From: Roseimaritima sediminicola
Lineage (GTDB): Bacteria; Planctomycetota; Planctomycetia; Pirellulales; Pirellulaceae
Direction: 5' to 3'
DNA: 64,000 nt
Assembly (NCBI RefSeq): GCF_009618275.1
Contig: NZ_WIAD01000021.1
Coordinates: 26,717-90,716, forward strand
The position numbers were made by a program, and so were the translations under genes. The notes beneath the pieces were generated by a model. It did no database searches. It was given only the letters and a program-made list of their open reading frames with translations, and was not told the origin of the DNA. Of this stretch, positions 43,318 through 52,511 are shown piece after piece. How positions within the stretch are numbered: position 1 is the first letter of the stretch; every line of letters begins with the position of its first letter.

Positions 43318-46300
43318 CGTTCATCGAAGCCTGCGTGAACAACCCCGTAAAGGTCAGCGTCGGTGCTTTGTTGGTCATCTTGTTCGGCTGCATCGCTCTG
43401 GCGCGGATGCCGATGCAGCTGATTCCCGAGGTGCAGACGCCCACCTTGACGGTCGACACGCTGTGGCCGGGGGCGAGCCCGCAGGAAGTGGAACGCGAAA
43501 TCACCCAGGAACAAGAGGAACAGCTCAAGAGCGTCGAGGGGCTGACGAAGCTGAGCAGCGAGTCGATGGATTCGCGAGCTTCGATCACGCTGGAGTTCGC
43601 CGTCGGGACCGACATGGAGGAATCGCTGCTGAAGGTGAACAGCCGCCTGCAGCAGGTGCGGGAGTACCCCGAGGATGCCGACCAACCGGTGATCTCCACC
43701 AGCAACGCATCGGACCGGCCGATCGCCTGGTTCATCCTGAGTGCCATTCAGCCGACGCCCGAGCAGATCCGGCAGTTTGCCGAAGGGCCCGAGGCCGGTG
43801 CCGCGGCGGAGCAGCTGAGGAAAATCGCGGCCACCGACAACCCGGGATTGCGGCTGCTGCGGCTGCGGCGGTTGGCGGAAGAACACCCGCAGATCGACGA
43901 GCTGTTGCCGCCGGACCTGAACGTGCCGGGCATGCGACGGTTTGCCGAGGACACCATCGAGGCACGCTTGGAACGCGTCGGCGGCGTGTCCAATGCCAAC
44001 GTTCTGGGCGGCTTGGAGGAGGAGCTGCAGGTGATGGTCGATCCGGATCGCTTGGCCTTCCAGCGGCTGACGATCGATGACGTGCGGCGGGTGCTGAGGC
44101 AGCAGAACCGCGACACATCGGGAGGCGATTTCTGGGAAGCCAAACGCCGCTATGTCGTGCGCACCATCAACCAGTTCGATTCGCCCGAAGAGGTCGCCAG
44201 TCAAATTCTGACCACCCGCGGCGGGGCTCCGGTTTATATCCGCGACGTGGCGGAGGTGCGGATGGGATTCAAGAAACCCGACGGCTTGGTCCGCCGCTTT
44301 GGCGATAGCGCGATCGCCGTCAACGCTCTGCGAGAGACCGGTGCGAACGTCTTGGACGTGATGCAGGGCTTGCGCGAGGGTGTCGAGGAGCTGAATCGCG
44401 AGGTCTTGGCCGAACGCAAGTTGCAACTGACCCAGGTGTACGACGAAACCGAATACATCTACGCCTCGGTCGGCCTGGTGAATCAAAACATCATCATCGG
44501 CGGTTCGTTGACGATGATCGTGCTGATGCTGTTTCTGCACTGGCAGGTGCGGTCGCTGCTGGCCGTACCGATCCTGGTCGTCACGACGCTGGCCGCCATT
44601 TTCATTTCGCCCTGGTTCTTCGGCCTGACGCTGCTGTGCATCCTGGTGGCCGGGTTCTGGTTCGCTCGCGGGGCGATCGTCGTGGGGGTGGCGATTCCGA
44701 TCAGTATCATCGGCACGTTCTTGATGTTGAACCTATGGGGCCGATCGCTGAACGTGATCTCGTTGGCCGGAATGGCGTTCGCCGTGGGGATGCTGGTCGA
44801 CAACGCGGTCGTGGTGCTGGAAAACATCTACCGCCATTACCAGGAGGGCAAACCGGCGCGGCGAGCTGCGATCGACGGCGGCAAAGAGGTCTGGGGTGCG
44901 GTCCTGGCATCGACGCTGACGACCTTGGCCGTGTTCCTACCCGTGTTGTTTGTCGAAGAGGAAGCGGGCCAGTTGTTCCGCGACATTGCCTTGGCGATCA
45001 GCGCGGCGGTGGGTCTGTCGTTATTGGTCAGTATTACTTTGATTCCCACCGCGACGGCGCGGCTGTTGAGCGGTTCGCAGCGGACGCGGCGAGCGCGCAA
45101 AACGCCGTCCACCGATGGCCGTCCAGAACGGGCTCCGGGCGACACCGTCTTGGTCCGCGGCATCGTCGGCATCAATCGCTGGATCCAGTCGCGTTTGCTT
45201 TGGCGGTTGGCGGTGGTCGGTACGTTGGTCGCCGTCGCCCTGGGGGTCAGCTACGTGGCTTGGCCCAAGGTCGAATACCTGCCTTCGGGCAACCGCAATC
45301 TGGTGTTTGGGATTATTCTCCCGCCGGCCGGTTATAACCTGGACGAATTGTCGGGGATCGGCGAAGTGGTCGAGCAACACCTACAGCCCTACTGGGATGT
45401 CGACCCCGATAGTCCGGAGGCTCAGCAATTAAAGTATCCGCCGATCTACGACTTTTTCTATGTGGCTCGGGGGCGTCAGGTTTTTCTTGGTGTCCGCGCG
45501 GTCGATGCCACGCGAGCCGCTGAATTGGTGCCGTTGATTCAGGAGGTCAAGGACAAACTGGAAGGCACCTTCGTGGTGGCCAAGCAGTCCAGCTTGTTCG
45601 AGCAGGGATTGACGGCGGGCCGCACGATCGATGTGGAGATCACCGGGCCGGAGCTGCCGCATTTGGTTCGCCTGGGCGGCCAAGTGCTGGGTAAGACGAT
45701 GCAGTTGATGCCCGAGGCCCAGGCCCGACCCGTGCCCAGTTTGGACCTCAGCAGCCCCGAGTATCACCTGACGCCGCGGTTGCTGCAGTGCGAACAGTTG
45801 GGCGTGGACGCGACCACGCTGGGATACGCGATCGACGCCCTGGTCGACGGGGCTTATGCCTCGGATTACTTCGTCGGCGGCGACAAGATCGACCTGACGA
45901 TCATCGGCAGTCCCGCGGCGATTAATTATTCCCAAGACGTCGATTCGTTGCAGGTGGCGACGCCCACGGGACAGTTGGTGCCGGTTTCGACACTGGCCGA
46001 ACCGACGTTGTCCAGCGGCCCGGAACAGATCAATCATCGCGAACGGCAGAGGGCGATCACGATCGAAGTCTCGCCACCGCCGGAGGTGGCTTTGGAAAAC
46101 GCGCTCGAGACGATTGAAAGCGAGATCATCGCGCCGCTGCGGGCATCGGGACAGCTGGAGGGCGGTTATCAGGTGAACCTCAGCGGCACGGCCGACAAGC
46201 TGCGGGATACCTGGAATGCGCTCCGCTGGAACGTCCTGCTGGCGTTGTTGATCACGTACCTATTGATGGCCGCCCTGTTCGAGAGCTGGATCTATCCGTT

Positions 46301-46847
46301 GGTCATTATCCTCAGCGTTCCGCTGGGGGCGGTAGGCGGCGTGCTGGGCTTGCGAGTCCTGGGCGTGTACCTGCATGCCCAAGGCATGCCAGCCCAACCG
46401 CTGGACGTGTTGACCATGCTGGGGTTTGTGATCCTGATCGGAACGGTGGTCAACAACGCGATTCTGATCGTGCATCAATCCTTGAACCTGATGCGCGATC
46501 ACGCCATGGAGGTGCAGGAGGCGATTTTGGAAAGTGTCCGCACGCGCGTCCGGCCGATCGCCATGACCACGGCGACGACGGTCCTGGGACTGTGTCCGCT
46601 GGTGTTGTTTCCCGGTGCGGGCAGCGAGCTGTATCGCGGTCTGGGCAGCGTGTTGTTGGGCGGCCTGCTGGTATCGACCATTTTTACGCTGTTCTTCGTG
46701 CCCGCGTTGTTTCGGATCCTGATGGACGTCCGCAACCGCTTGTTGCCAGCCTTTGCCGAGAAGTCGCGCATCGCCACCTCGGATGATTCCTCGGAGCCTC
46801 CGGCTCCGCGGCCCAGCCGCCAAGCGGAAGTGGTGCACAGTTCGTAG
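43314..46847 (+). CDS. RND efflux permease (AcrB/HAE1 family)
   Basis: A 1177-residue, twelve-helix proton-driven exporter. The first helix FIEACVNNPVKVSVGALLVI is followed by porter-domain motifs VDTLWPGASPQEVEREIT and SSESMDSRASITLEF. The helix-4 region GMAFAVGMLVDNAVVVLENI carries the proton-relay aspartates. Repeat-two helices include LLITYLLMAALFESWIYPLV and MLGFVILIGTVVNNAILIVH. Compared with typical homologues there is an insertion of about 50 residues in the first periplasmic loop (QPTPEQIRQFAEGPEAGAAA onward, around residues 147-200). It likely exports lipophilic toxins. The stop TAG (46845-46847) is supplied by a degenerate hairpin element. Confidence 0.93.
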   Translation: MTFIEACVNNPVKVSVGALLVILFGCIALARMPMQLIPEVQTPTLTVDTLWPGASPQEVEREITQEQEEQLKSVEGLTKLSSESMDSRASITLEFAVGTDMEESLLKVNSRLQQVREYPEDADQPVISTSNASDRPIAWFILSAIQPTPEQIRQFAEGPEAGAAAEQLRKIAATDNPGLRLLRLRRLAEEHPQIDELLPPDLNVPGMRRFAEDTIEARLERVGGVSNANVLGGLEEELQVMVDPDRLAFQRLTIDDVRRVLRQQNRDTSGGDFWEAKRRYVVRTINQFDSPEEVASQILTTRGGAPVYIRDVAEVRMGFKKPDGLVRRFGDSAIAVNALRETGANVLDVMQGLREGVEELNREVLAERKLQLTQVYDETEYIYASVGLVNQNIIIGGSLTMIVLMLFLHWQVRSLLAVPILVVTTLAAIFISPWFFGLTLLCILVAGFWFARGAIVVGVAIPISIIGTFLMLNLWGRSLNVISLAGMAFAVGMLVDNAVVVLENIYRHYQEGKPARRAAIDGGKEVWGAVLASTLTTLAVFLPVLFVEEEAGQLFRDIALAISAAVGLSLLVSITLIPTATARLLSGSQRTRRARKTPSTDGRPERAPGDTVLVRGIVGINRWIQSRLLWRLAVVGTLVAVALGVSYVAWPKVEYLPSGNRNLVFGIILPPAGYNLDELSGIGEVVEQHLQPYWDVDPDSPEAQQLKYPPIYDFFYVARGRQVFLGVRAVDATRAAELVPLIQEVKDKLEGTFVVAKQSSLFEQGLTAGRTIDVEITGPELPHLVRLGGQVLGKTMQLMPEAQARPVPSLDLSSPEYHLTPRLLQCEQLGVDATTLGYAIDALVDGAYASDYFVGGDKIDLTIIGSPAAINYSQDVDSLQVATPTGQLVPVSTLAEPTLSSGPEQINHRERQRAITIEVSPPPEVALENALETIESEIIAPLRASGQLEGGYQVNLSGTADKLRDTWNALRWNVLLALLITYLLMAALFESWIYPLVIILSVPLGAVGGVLGLRVLGVYLHAQGMPAQPLDVLTMLGFVILIGTVVNNAILIVHQSLNLMRDHAMEVQEAILESVRTRVRPIAMTTATTVLGLCPLVLFPGAGSELYRGLGSVLLGGLLVSTIFTLFFVPALFRILMDVRNRLLPAFAEKSRIATSDDSSEPPAPRPSRQAEVVHSS

Positions 46848-47272
46848 GTGAACCCGCCGGTTGTTGGTTGTTGGTTGTTGGTTGTTGGTTGTTGGTTGTT
46901 GGTTGTTGGTTGTTGGTTGTTGGTTGTTGGTGTTCGAGTTGCGCAGCAGCCCAGAGGGCGACATAGCGGTGTGAATTGTTTTCTCCCCTCTCCCCCGAAT
47001 CCTGGCGAGCCTAAGCGAGTCAGGATTCGGGGGAGAGGGGGATTGCCGCGCGGCGCCTTCGTCTGTGAGTTCTGCTTGGTGATAGGGGATGTGTCAAACC
47101 TACATGAAGCGTGCGTTCCATGCCGTTGCGCCGGAGGCCCCTCACCCCCAACCCCTCTCCCCGCCGGCCTGGGCAAGCACCACTTGCCCAAACCGGCGGG
47201 GAGAGGGGAGAAAACGTTCGTCGGAATTATCCAAAGTCTGGCGACTTCAGCTACGTTGCGACGGTTCAGCTC
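46848..47272. repeat. Repeat-only region between convergent genes
   Basis: The region starts with a degenerate hairpin element (46844-46867) and about ten TTGGTTG heptamers (46859-46931). A composite inverted-ended element follows (about 46975-47215): CCCCTCTCCCCCGAATCC hairpin, a middle of about 90 bp, CCCCTCACCCCCAACC, and a hairpin with arms CCCCGCCGG/CCGGCGGGG. Copy E of the stop hairpin element lies on the minus strand at 47231-47254, 18 bp after the stop of the large heme protein. No gene is seen. Confidence 0.8.
47231..47254 (-). repeat. Stop-proximal hairpin element, copy E
   Basis: Minus-strand copy with stem AAGTC, loop GCCA, stem GACTT, the compensatory variant also seen at 1605. 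The preceding 18 bp, which start with the TAG of the heme protein gene, look like a decayed first copy (TAG-GAGCTGAACCGTCGC), so two tandem copies may exist. Confidence 0.7.
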
Positions 47273-50200
47273 CTACTGAGCCGGTTCCAATCGCACGTAA
47301 TCGATGCCCACCATGTAGGCTTTCTGGGCGGCCGGGTTGGCTCCGACGATCTCGATCGACAGCGTATGGCTTCCGGCCTCCAGCCGCTGGGTCTCAAAGC
47401 TCAGCACGCCGGTCGTGATCACGTCGGGGCTATTGAACAGGTCGATCGGTTCGCCCAGCGGCTGGCCGTCCAGTCGCAACTGGACGACCGCGTAGTCGCG
47501 AGCTTTGGTCATCACGATCTGCAACTGATACGCGCCCTCGGCCGCTACCTCCAGTGGCAGCTCCAGCTGGTCGCCGGGCTTCGCACCGGTCCACCACCGC
47601 TGGGCGTTTCCACTCCAGCGGTCTTTGCGGAAACCGCCCATGGGTTGAGCGCGCGTTTGGCCGGGAGCATCTTTCGCCGGCTCGAGCGTCTCGCCTTCGA
47701 TCGCCCCTTCGACGCGGCCCGTGGTCTCGTCGATCGGGGCCGGCGGGCCTTTCAATGCCACCTGCGTGGGGCTGCGCAGGTAGGCCACCAGGTCGCGTCG
47801 CTGTTCGGTCGATAGTGCCTCGAGCAGCTGCTCGGGCATCAGCGACGAAGCGGACAACTCGCGAGATTCGATGTCGTCCTTGGGAATCACGACCGTGTCG
47901 TTGACCGTTCGCACGGTCAGTGCCGTGTCGGTTTCCTTTTGCACCAAGCCGTTGATGACGCGGCCATCGACGGTCAGCAGGACCGACATCTGGTAATCCT
48001 TGCCGACCAACGCGTTGGGGTCGACGATCGTGTCGAGCAGGTAGTCCAGATTTGCGCGATTGGAACCGGTGATATCCGGTCCGATGTTGCCGCCGTTGCC
48101 GAACAGGACGTGGCAGGAAGCGCAGGACTTTTCGAACAAGCGGCGGCCATTGGAAAGATCCGCCGCCGCCAGACGAGCCGCGGTCAATTCGGCTTTCAGC
48201 GCCTCGATTCGCTTGCGTTTATCCTCGGAAGATTGCCGGACCGTGCCCCAGCTGGAAGCGATCCGCCGGTTCAGTTCCTCGTTGCCAAAGCTGCGAAGCT
48301 GGCGGATGGTGTAGGCGTGCAGGTCGCCGGCGGCAATCTTGTCCTGCTCCACGGCCGCCAACAGCCGCAGCGCCGAAGCGGGACGTGAGGCCAGCGTGTT
48401 GATCACGTCTTGCCGCATGTCGACCGACAGGCTGGGGTACAGGCCGATCAGCCGCGGGGCGATCTGGGGATGGTCGTAGGCGGCCAGAGCACGGATTGCC
48501 GCGGCGCGCAGCGGCGGGGCATCGAGCGCCGTCAGCAGGGCCTCGGCCGCGTCGGGGTCCTGCACACGCAGCAGGGCCTCGAGGGCTTGGCGGCGCTGCG
48601 GCAGGTCCGCCTCGGCGTCGGCCAGCTGGGCTCGCATTCGAGGCAGGATCCTGCGGTCGCCCAGCACCAACGCCAACTGGTCGGCCTTGGCGACGGTGTC
48701 GGCATCGCCGCTATCGAGCAAGGCTTCGTAGGCCGCTTGCCAGGACTCCGGCATGGCGACCTTCACCTGGCCTTCCAGCGATCGCAGGATCTCGTCCAGG
48801 ATCAACGTCTGCATCTCGGCCGAGGCGTCGGTCAATTGCTGGACGGCCGCCCCGCGGGTGCGTTCTTCACTGGCCGCGCGGCGAATCAGGAATCGCGTGA
48901 CCCGCGGGATGTGAGACGCTCGCGCCAGCCGCATCGCCCGCTGGGCGTCCAGCGTCACCAGCGGTTCGGCGGCGTACCAGACCAACAGCGGCAGGTTGTG
49001 ATCGTCCGCGTCTTCGCCGTGGGACAACAGCACCTCGACAACCGCCCAGCGCTGTTCCGCCGGCAATCGCTGGAGGGCCGAAGCCACGGACAACCGCACC
49101 AGGGCCGAGGAGTCGTTGCGGGCCAGTTCCGTCCAGCGCTCCAGCGGCGGCGCGGTGTCGCTTTCGGCCGACAGCCGCACGGCCCAGCAGCGAACGTGTT
49201 CGTCGGGATCCTGCAGCAGCCGCAGCAGGTCCGCCGCGGGGACGCCGCCGGTCACGTGCAGGCACCACAGCGCGCGCAGCCGCCGCGTCGCCTCGGATTG
49301 TTCTCGCATCATCTGCCGCAGCGCCTCGCGAGCCGCCGAGATATCGCCGGCGGCCGCCCGCTGTTGCAGCAGCCGCCGAGCGGTGCGGACGTACCAGTCA
49401 TTCTCGTGCAGCTGCAACGCGACCAGTTCGTCATCGGGCAGGGCCGCCAAGTCGACCTTCACCGGACGACGATCTCCATAGCGGACGCGGTACAGCCGGC
49501 CGTTGGAGCGGTCCCAAATTTCGGGCGTCGCGCGGTGGCAAGCGTTTTTGTCGTACCAGTCGATCAGGTAGACCGATCCGTCGGGTCCGTAGCGGAGATT
49601 GATGCCGCGGAACCAGTGGTCGTTGGCAAACAGAAAGTCCTTGCCGTGACGACCGACGAAACCGCTGCCCTCCCGCTCCAGTACGTCGTTGTTGACGCGG
49701 TTGCCGTGAATGTTGTTGAAGTAGATCGAATTGCGATACTCCGCCGGCCAGTTGTCGCCCAGGTAGATCATCGCGCCGCAGTGGGCGTGCCCACCACCGG
49801 CGTCGCTGGTGGCGTCGGGAATGTCGGCCGGTTCGTGTCCCCACCAAGCGTGATCGCGGATGTTGCCGCTGAAGTGAGCGTGGTCGGCGATCGTTTTCAG
49901 GTCGTCGTAGGTGTGCGGGTTGAAGTGCCGGCCGGCTTGGCGGTGGTAGCGGCCACCGGGGATGACATGGAACAGGTGCGGGATCACACAGGCCGTGATG
50001 AAGGCGTGTCCGTGGTCGTCAAAATCGACGCCCCAGGGGTTGCTGGTACCTTCGGCAAAGCGTTCGAAGCGGTGCTCGGTCGGATGATAACGCCACACCC
50101 CGGCATTGATCCGCACCCGATCCTCGTCCGGCGTGCCGGGCGGTCCGACGGCGGAGTGGGTGAACACGCCGTGGCAACCGTACAGCCATCCGTCGGGTCC

Positions 50201-51943
50201 CCAGTTGAACGCATTGAGGGTTTCGTGGGTGTCCTGGTAACCAAAACCATCCAGCAGGATCTGCGGCGGGCCATCGGGCGTATCGTCTCCGTCGGCGTCG
50301 GGGATGAACATCAGGTACGGCGCCGCGCCGACCCAGACGCCGCCGAAACCGACTTCCAGACCACTGACCAGGTTCAGGCCCGTGGCAAATTCCTTGCGGG
50401 TTTCGAATCGTCCATCGCGATCGGCGTCCTCGAGAATAATAATTTTGTCGCGGCCCTCGCCTTCGGGCGCGCGCTGCGGGTACGTATAGGCTTCGGCCAC
50501 CCAGATCCGGCCGCGGGGATCCATCGCGAGCGCGACCGGCTGGTGAACCTGCGGTTCGCCGGCGGCCAATTGAACGTGGAACCCTTCGGGCACGGTCATC
50601 CGCTGGGCGGCTTCCTCGGGCTCGAGGCCGGCGGCCATGGCAACCTTGCGTTTCGGCTGGGCGGCCGCCCAGGTAGCCTGATCCACGCTCTCACGCTGCT
50701 GCACCAAGACGTGGCAGCCTTTCATACCGCCGCAAACAAAGTCGGGACGGTCATCGCCGTTGACGTCCGCGATGCACAGACCCCGGCCGATTCCGGCCTG
50801 GTCGTCGATTTTATGCGGCACCCAGTCCACGCCTTGGGGACCGCGTTGCAGTTCAAACCAGTAAACCACCGCGCCGGCGTCCCACAGCGGGCTTTTGCGG
50901 TGATGCGACCAGTAGGTTTTGCCGGTGCAGATATCCTTCAGACCATCACCGTCGATATCCACCAACTGCACGCCATGAGGTTCGGTGAACACGACACCGT
51001 AGGGATTGTCCGCAGCGGTTTCGCCCATGATCGTATGCCGACGGAAATCGATTTTGCCGTCGGTTTGAATCTGTTCGAACCACGCCAGCCCATAGGCGTG
51101 GGCGTTGATGCTGGTGATCACATCGTTGTCGCCATCGCCGTCGACATCGTAGGCATACATGTCCGCGCCGCCGGGGGCGGAGAACGTGTAGGGATGAAAG
51201 GTCCAGGCCGCCGCATCGCTGGGCTGTTCGGGTTGCTGATACCAACCGTTATGCACAATCACGTCCTGGCGACCGTCTCCGTCCACGTCGCCCACGCCGA
51301 GGCCATGACCAAACCGCCGGGCGGCCACCTGCGGCGAGATGCGATGGAAATCCCACGAGGTCCAGGGCCGCTGCGAATCGAAGGTGGCGTATCCATAGAA
51401 TCCGTCACGGGTGCAAACCAGTTCCGGCTGTGAATCGCCGACCAGATCGACGAACTGGGGCGATTCGTTGGAAACCCAGTCGAAGACTTCGTGCCGAGGC
51501 CAGGGCGCATCGAGTCCGTCGGGACCGGGGTTTTGGTAGACGACTGCCGCGGTGCCCGGAAAGCCCACGGTCAGAACGTCGGCGTGTCCGTCCTGGTCGA
51601 AGTCGTAGACCCAGTGAAAGAAACGATCGGCGTAGCCGTTGCGGTCCTGAGGCGAAGCGGGGGCCAGGGGACGAGCCGTTTCGAAATCCGGGCCGGCGTA
51701 CCACAACGGGCCGTAGACCACGTCGGTGTGGCCGTCGCCGTTCAGGTCCCCGGCCGCCGCGCCTTCGCTGTAGTACTCGTCACACAGCTGCTGACGTGCG
51801 AAGCGAATCAGCGTGTGGGATCCGTCGGTGTCGGCGGCGTCATCGGCGTGGGTGTGGTCGGCGTGAGGCGGCTCGTGAGCGGAGACGAGTGGACCGAGCA
51901 GAAGCGTCCCAAGTAGGGCAAGGAAGAGGCGGTGGGAAAGCAT
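47273..51943 (-). CDS. Giant PVC-type heme-binding CxxCH protein with FG-GAP, HEAT and carbohydrate-binding-like domains
   Basis: A 1556-residue exported protein. A signal peptide (HRLFLALLGTLLLGPLVSA) is followed by a His/Asp-rich tail (HEPPHADHTHADDAADTDG). Residues about 50-420 hold FG-GAP/VCBS-type repeats (DLNGDGHTDVVYG, DVDGDGDNDVITS, DIDGDGLKDICTG) forming a beta propeller. Residues about 440-860 match the planctomycete membrane-bound dehydrogenase domain (MTVPEGFHVQLAAGEPQVHQ). Residues about 860-1250 are HEAT-like helical repeats. A c-type cytochrome with CASCH at residues 1274-1278 follows, then GNIGPDITGSNRANLDYLLD and a late Met ligand region. The C-terminal 120 residues are a CBM-like jelly roll (QRWWTGAKPGDQLELPLEVA). 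A periplasmic or surface redox enzyme acting on polysaccharide or sugar is inferred. Confidence 0.9.
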   Translation of the reverse strand: MLSHRLFLALLGTLLLGPLVSAHEPPHADHTHADDAADTDGSHTLIRFARQQLCDEYYSEGAAAGDLNGDGHTDVVYGPLWYAGPDFETARPLAPASPQDRNGYADRFFHWVYDFDQDGHADVLTVGFPGTAAVVYQNPGPDGLDAPWPRHEVFDWVSNESPQFVDLVGDSQPELVCTRDGFYGYATFDSQRPWTSWDFHRISPQVAARRFGHGLGVGDVDGDGRQDVIVHNGWYQQPEQPSDAAAWTFHPYTFSAPGGADMYAYDVDGDGDNDVITSINAHAYGLAWFEQIQTDGKIDFRRHTIMGETAADNPYGVVFTEPHGVQLVDIDGDGLKDICTGKTYWSHHRKSPLWDAGAVVYWFELQRGPQGVDWVPHKIDDQAGIGRGLCIADVNGDDRPDFVCGGMKGCHVLVQQRESVDQATWAAAQPKRKVAMAAGLEPEEAAQRMTVPEGFHVQLAAGEPQVHQPVALAMDPRGRIWVAEAYTYPQRAPEGEGRDKIIILEDADRDGRFETRKEFATGLNLVSGLEVGFGGVWVGAAPYLMFIPDADGDDTPDGPPQILLDGFGYQDTHETLNAFNWGPDGWLYGCHGVFTHSAVGPPGTPDEDRVRINAGVWRYHPTEHRFERFAEGTSNPWGVDFDDHGHAFITACVIPHLFHVIPGGRYHRQAGRHFNPHTYDDLKTIADHAHFSGNIRDHAWWGHEPADIPDATSDAGGGHAHCGAMIYLGDNWPAEYRNSIYFNNIHGNRVNNDVLEREGSGFVGRHGKDFLFANDHWFRGINLRYGPDGSVYLIDWYDKNACHRATPEIWDRSNGRLYRVRYGDRRPVKVDLAALPDDELVALQLHENDWYVRTARRLLQQRAAAGDISAAREALRQMMREQSEATRRLRALWCLHVTGGVPAADLLRLLQDPDEHVRCWAVRLSAESDTAPPLERWTELARNDSSALVRLSVASALQRLPAEQRWAVVEVLLSHGEDADDHNLPLLVWYAAEPLVTLDAQRAMRLARASHIPRVTRFLIRRAASEERTRGAAVQQLTDASAEMQTLILDEILRSLEGQVKVAMPESWQAAYEALLDSGDADTVAKADQLALVLGDRRILPRMRAQLADAEADLPQRRQALEALLRVQDPDAAEALLTALDAPPLRAAAIRALAAYDHPQIAPRLIGLYPSLSVDMRQDVINTLASRPASALRLLAAVEQDKIAAGDLHAYTIRQLRSFGNEELNRRIASSWGTVRQSSEDKRKRIEALKAELTAARLAAADLSNGRRLFEKSCASCHVLFGNGGNIGPDITGSNRANLDYLLDTIVDPNALVGKDYQMSVLLTVDGRVINGLVQKETDTALTVRTVNDTVVIPKDDIESRELSASSLMPEQLLEALSTEQRRDLVAYLRSPTQVALKGPPAPIDETTGRVEGAIEGETLEPAKDAPGQTRAQPMGGFRKDRWSGNAQRWWTGAKPGDQLELPLEVAAEGAYQLQIVMTKARDYAVVQLRLDGQPLGEPIDLFNSPDVITTGVLSFETQRLEAGSHTLSIEIVGANPAAQKAYMVGIDYVRLEPAQ

Positions 51944-52511
51944 GGAGGAGGCTGAGGTGGAACGAGGAGGGGGCGGATTGGGGATTTGAGGATTGGGGAT
52001 TTGAGGATTGGGGATTGGGGATTGGGGATTTTCTGACTCCGGCGGAATCTATGCATACGAAGAATCGTTTTCTCCCCTCTCCCCCGCTGCGCCGCGAGCG
52101 TCAGCGAGTGAAGCAGTGGTGGGAGAGGGGCCGGGGGTGAGGGGGCTCAGGTGCAACGGAATGACTCATAACGTACGATCTCCAGGGCCGTGCACCGCAT
52201 CGAGATACGGCCCTGGTGCTGCTGCTCTGCATTCCCCCTCACCCCCGACCCCTCTCCCCCGAAGCCTGGCTCGCTTAGGCTCGCCAGGCTTCGGGGGAGA
52301 GGGGAGAAATCTTTTCTTATCGTACATGGATTCCGTTAGAGTCAGGAGATTTGAGATTTCCGCTATACAGGATACTCCAGCGCGGCAGCCGGGTGTGGAA
52401 GTCATCCACTCACCCCTCGCTTTCCTTCCCGGGGGTTTCGCCCGGCCGCGGCAGTTACGACAATCCTTGGTTGGATCCGTGTTTTCTTGGCGAGCGGAAG
52501 GCAGCAGCTGA
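51944..52511. repeat. Repeat-only region with a ~312-bp inverted-ended element
   Basis: Three tandem GATTTGAGGATTGGG-like units (51980-52030) lead into an element spanning about 52034-52345: TGACTCCGGCGGAATCTATG, GAAGAATCG, a CCCCTCTCCCCCGCTGC hairpin, GGGGGTGAGGGGG, a middle with GGTGCAACGGAATGACTC, then CCCCTCACCCCCGACC, a CGAAGCC hairpin and TACATGGATTCCGTTAGAG. The middle is homologous in reverse to that of 4806-5130. From 52346 to 52511 there is sequence upstream of asnB with no clear promoter. No gene is supported. Confidence 0.78.

Noticed and set aside
48410..51433. 1007-residue plus-strand frame
   Set aside because: It is antisense to the heme protein, whose domains and CASCH motif are clear. 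The long frame follows from GC-biased third positions.
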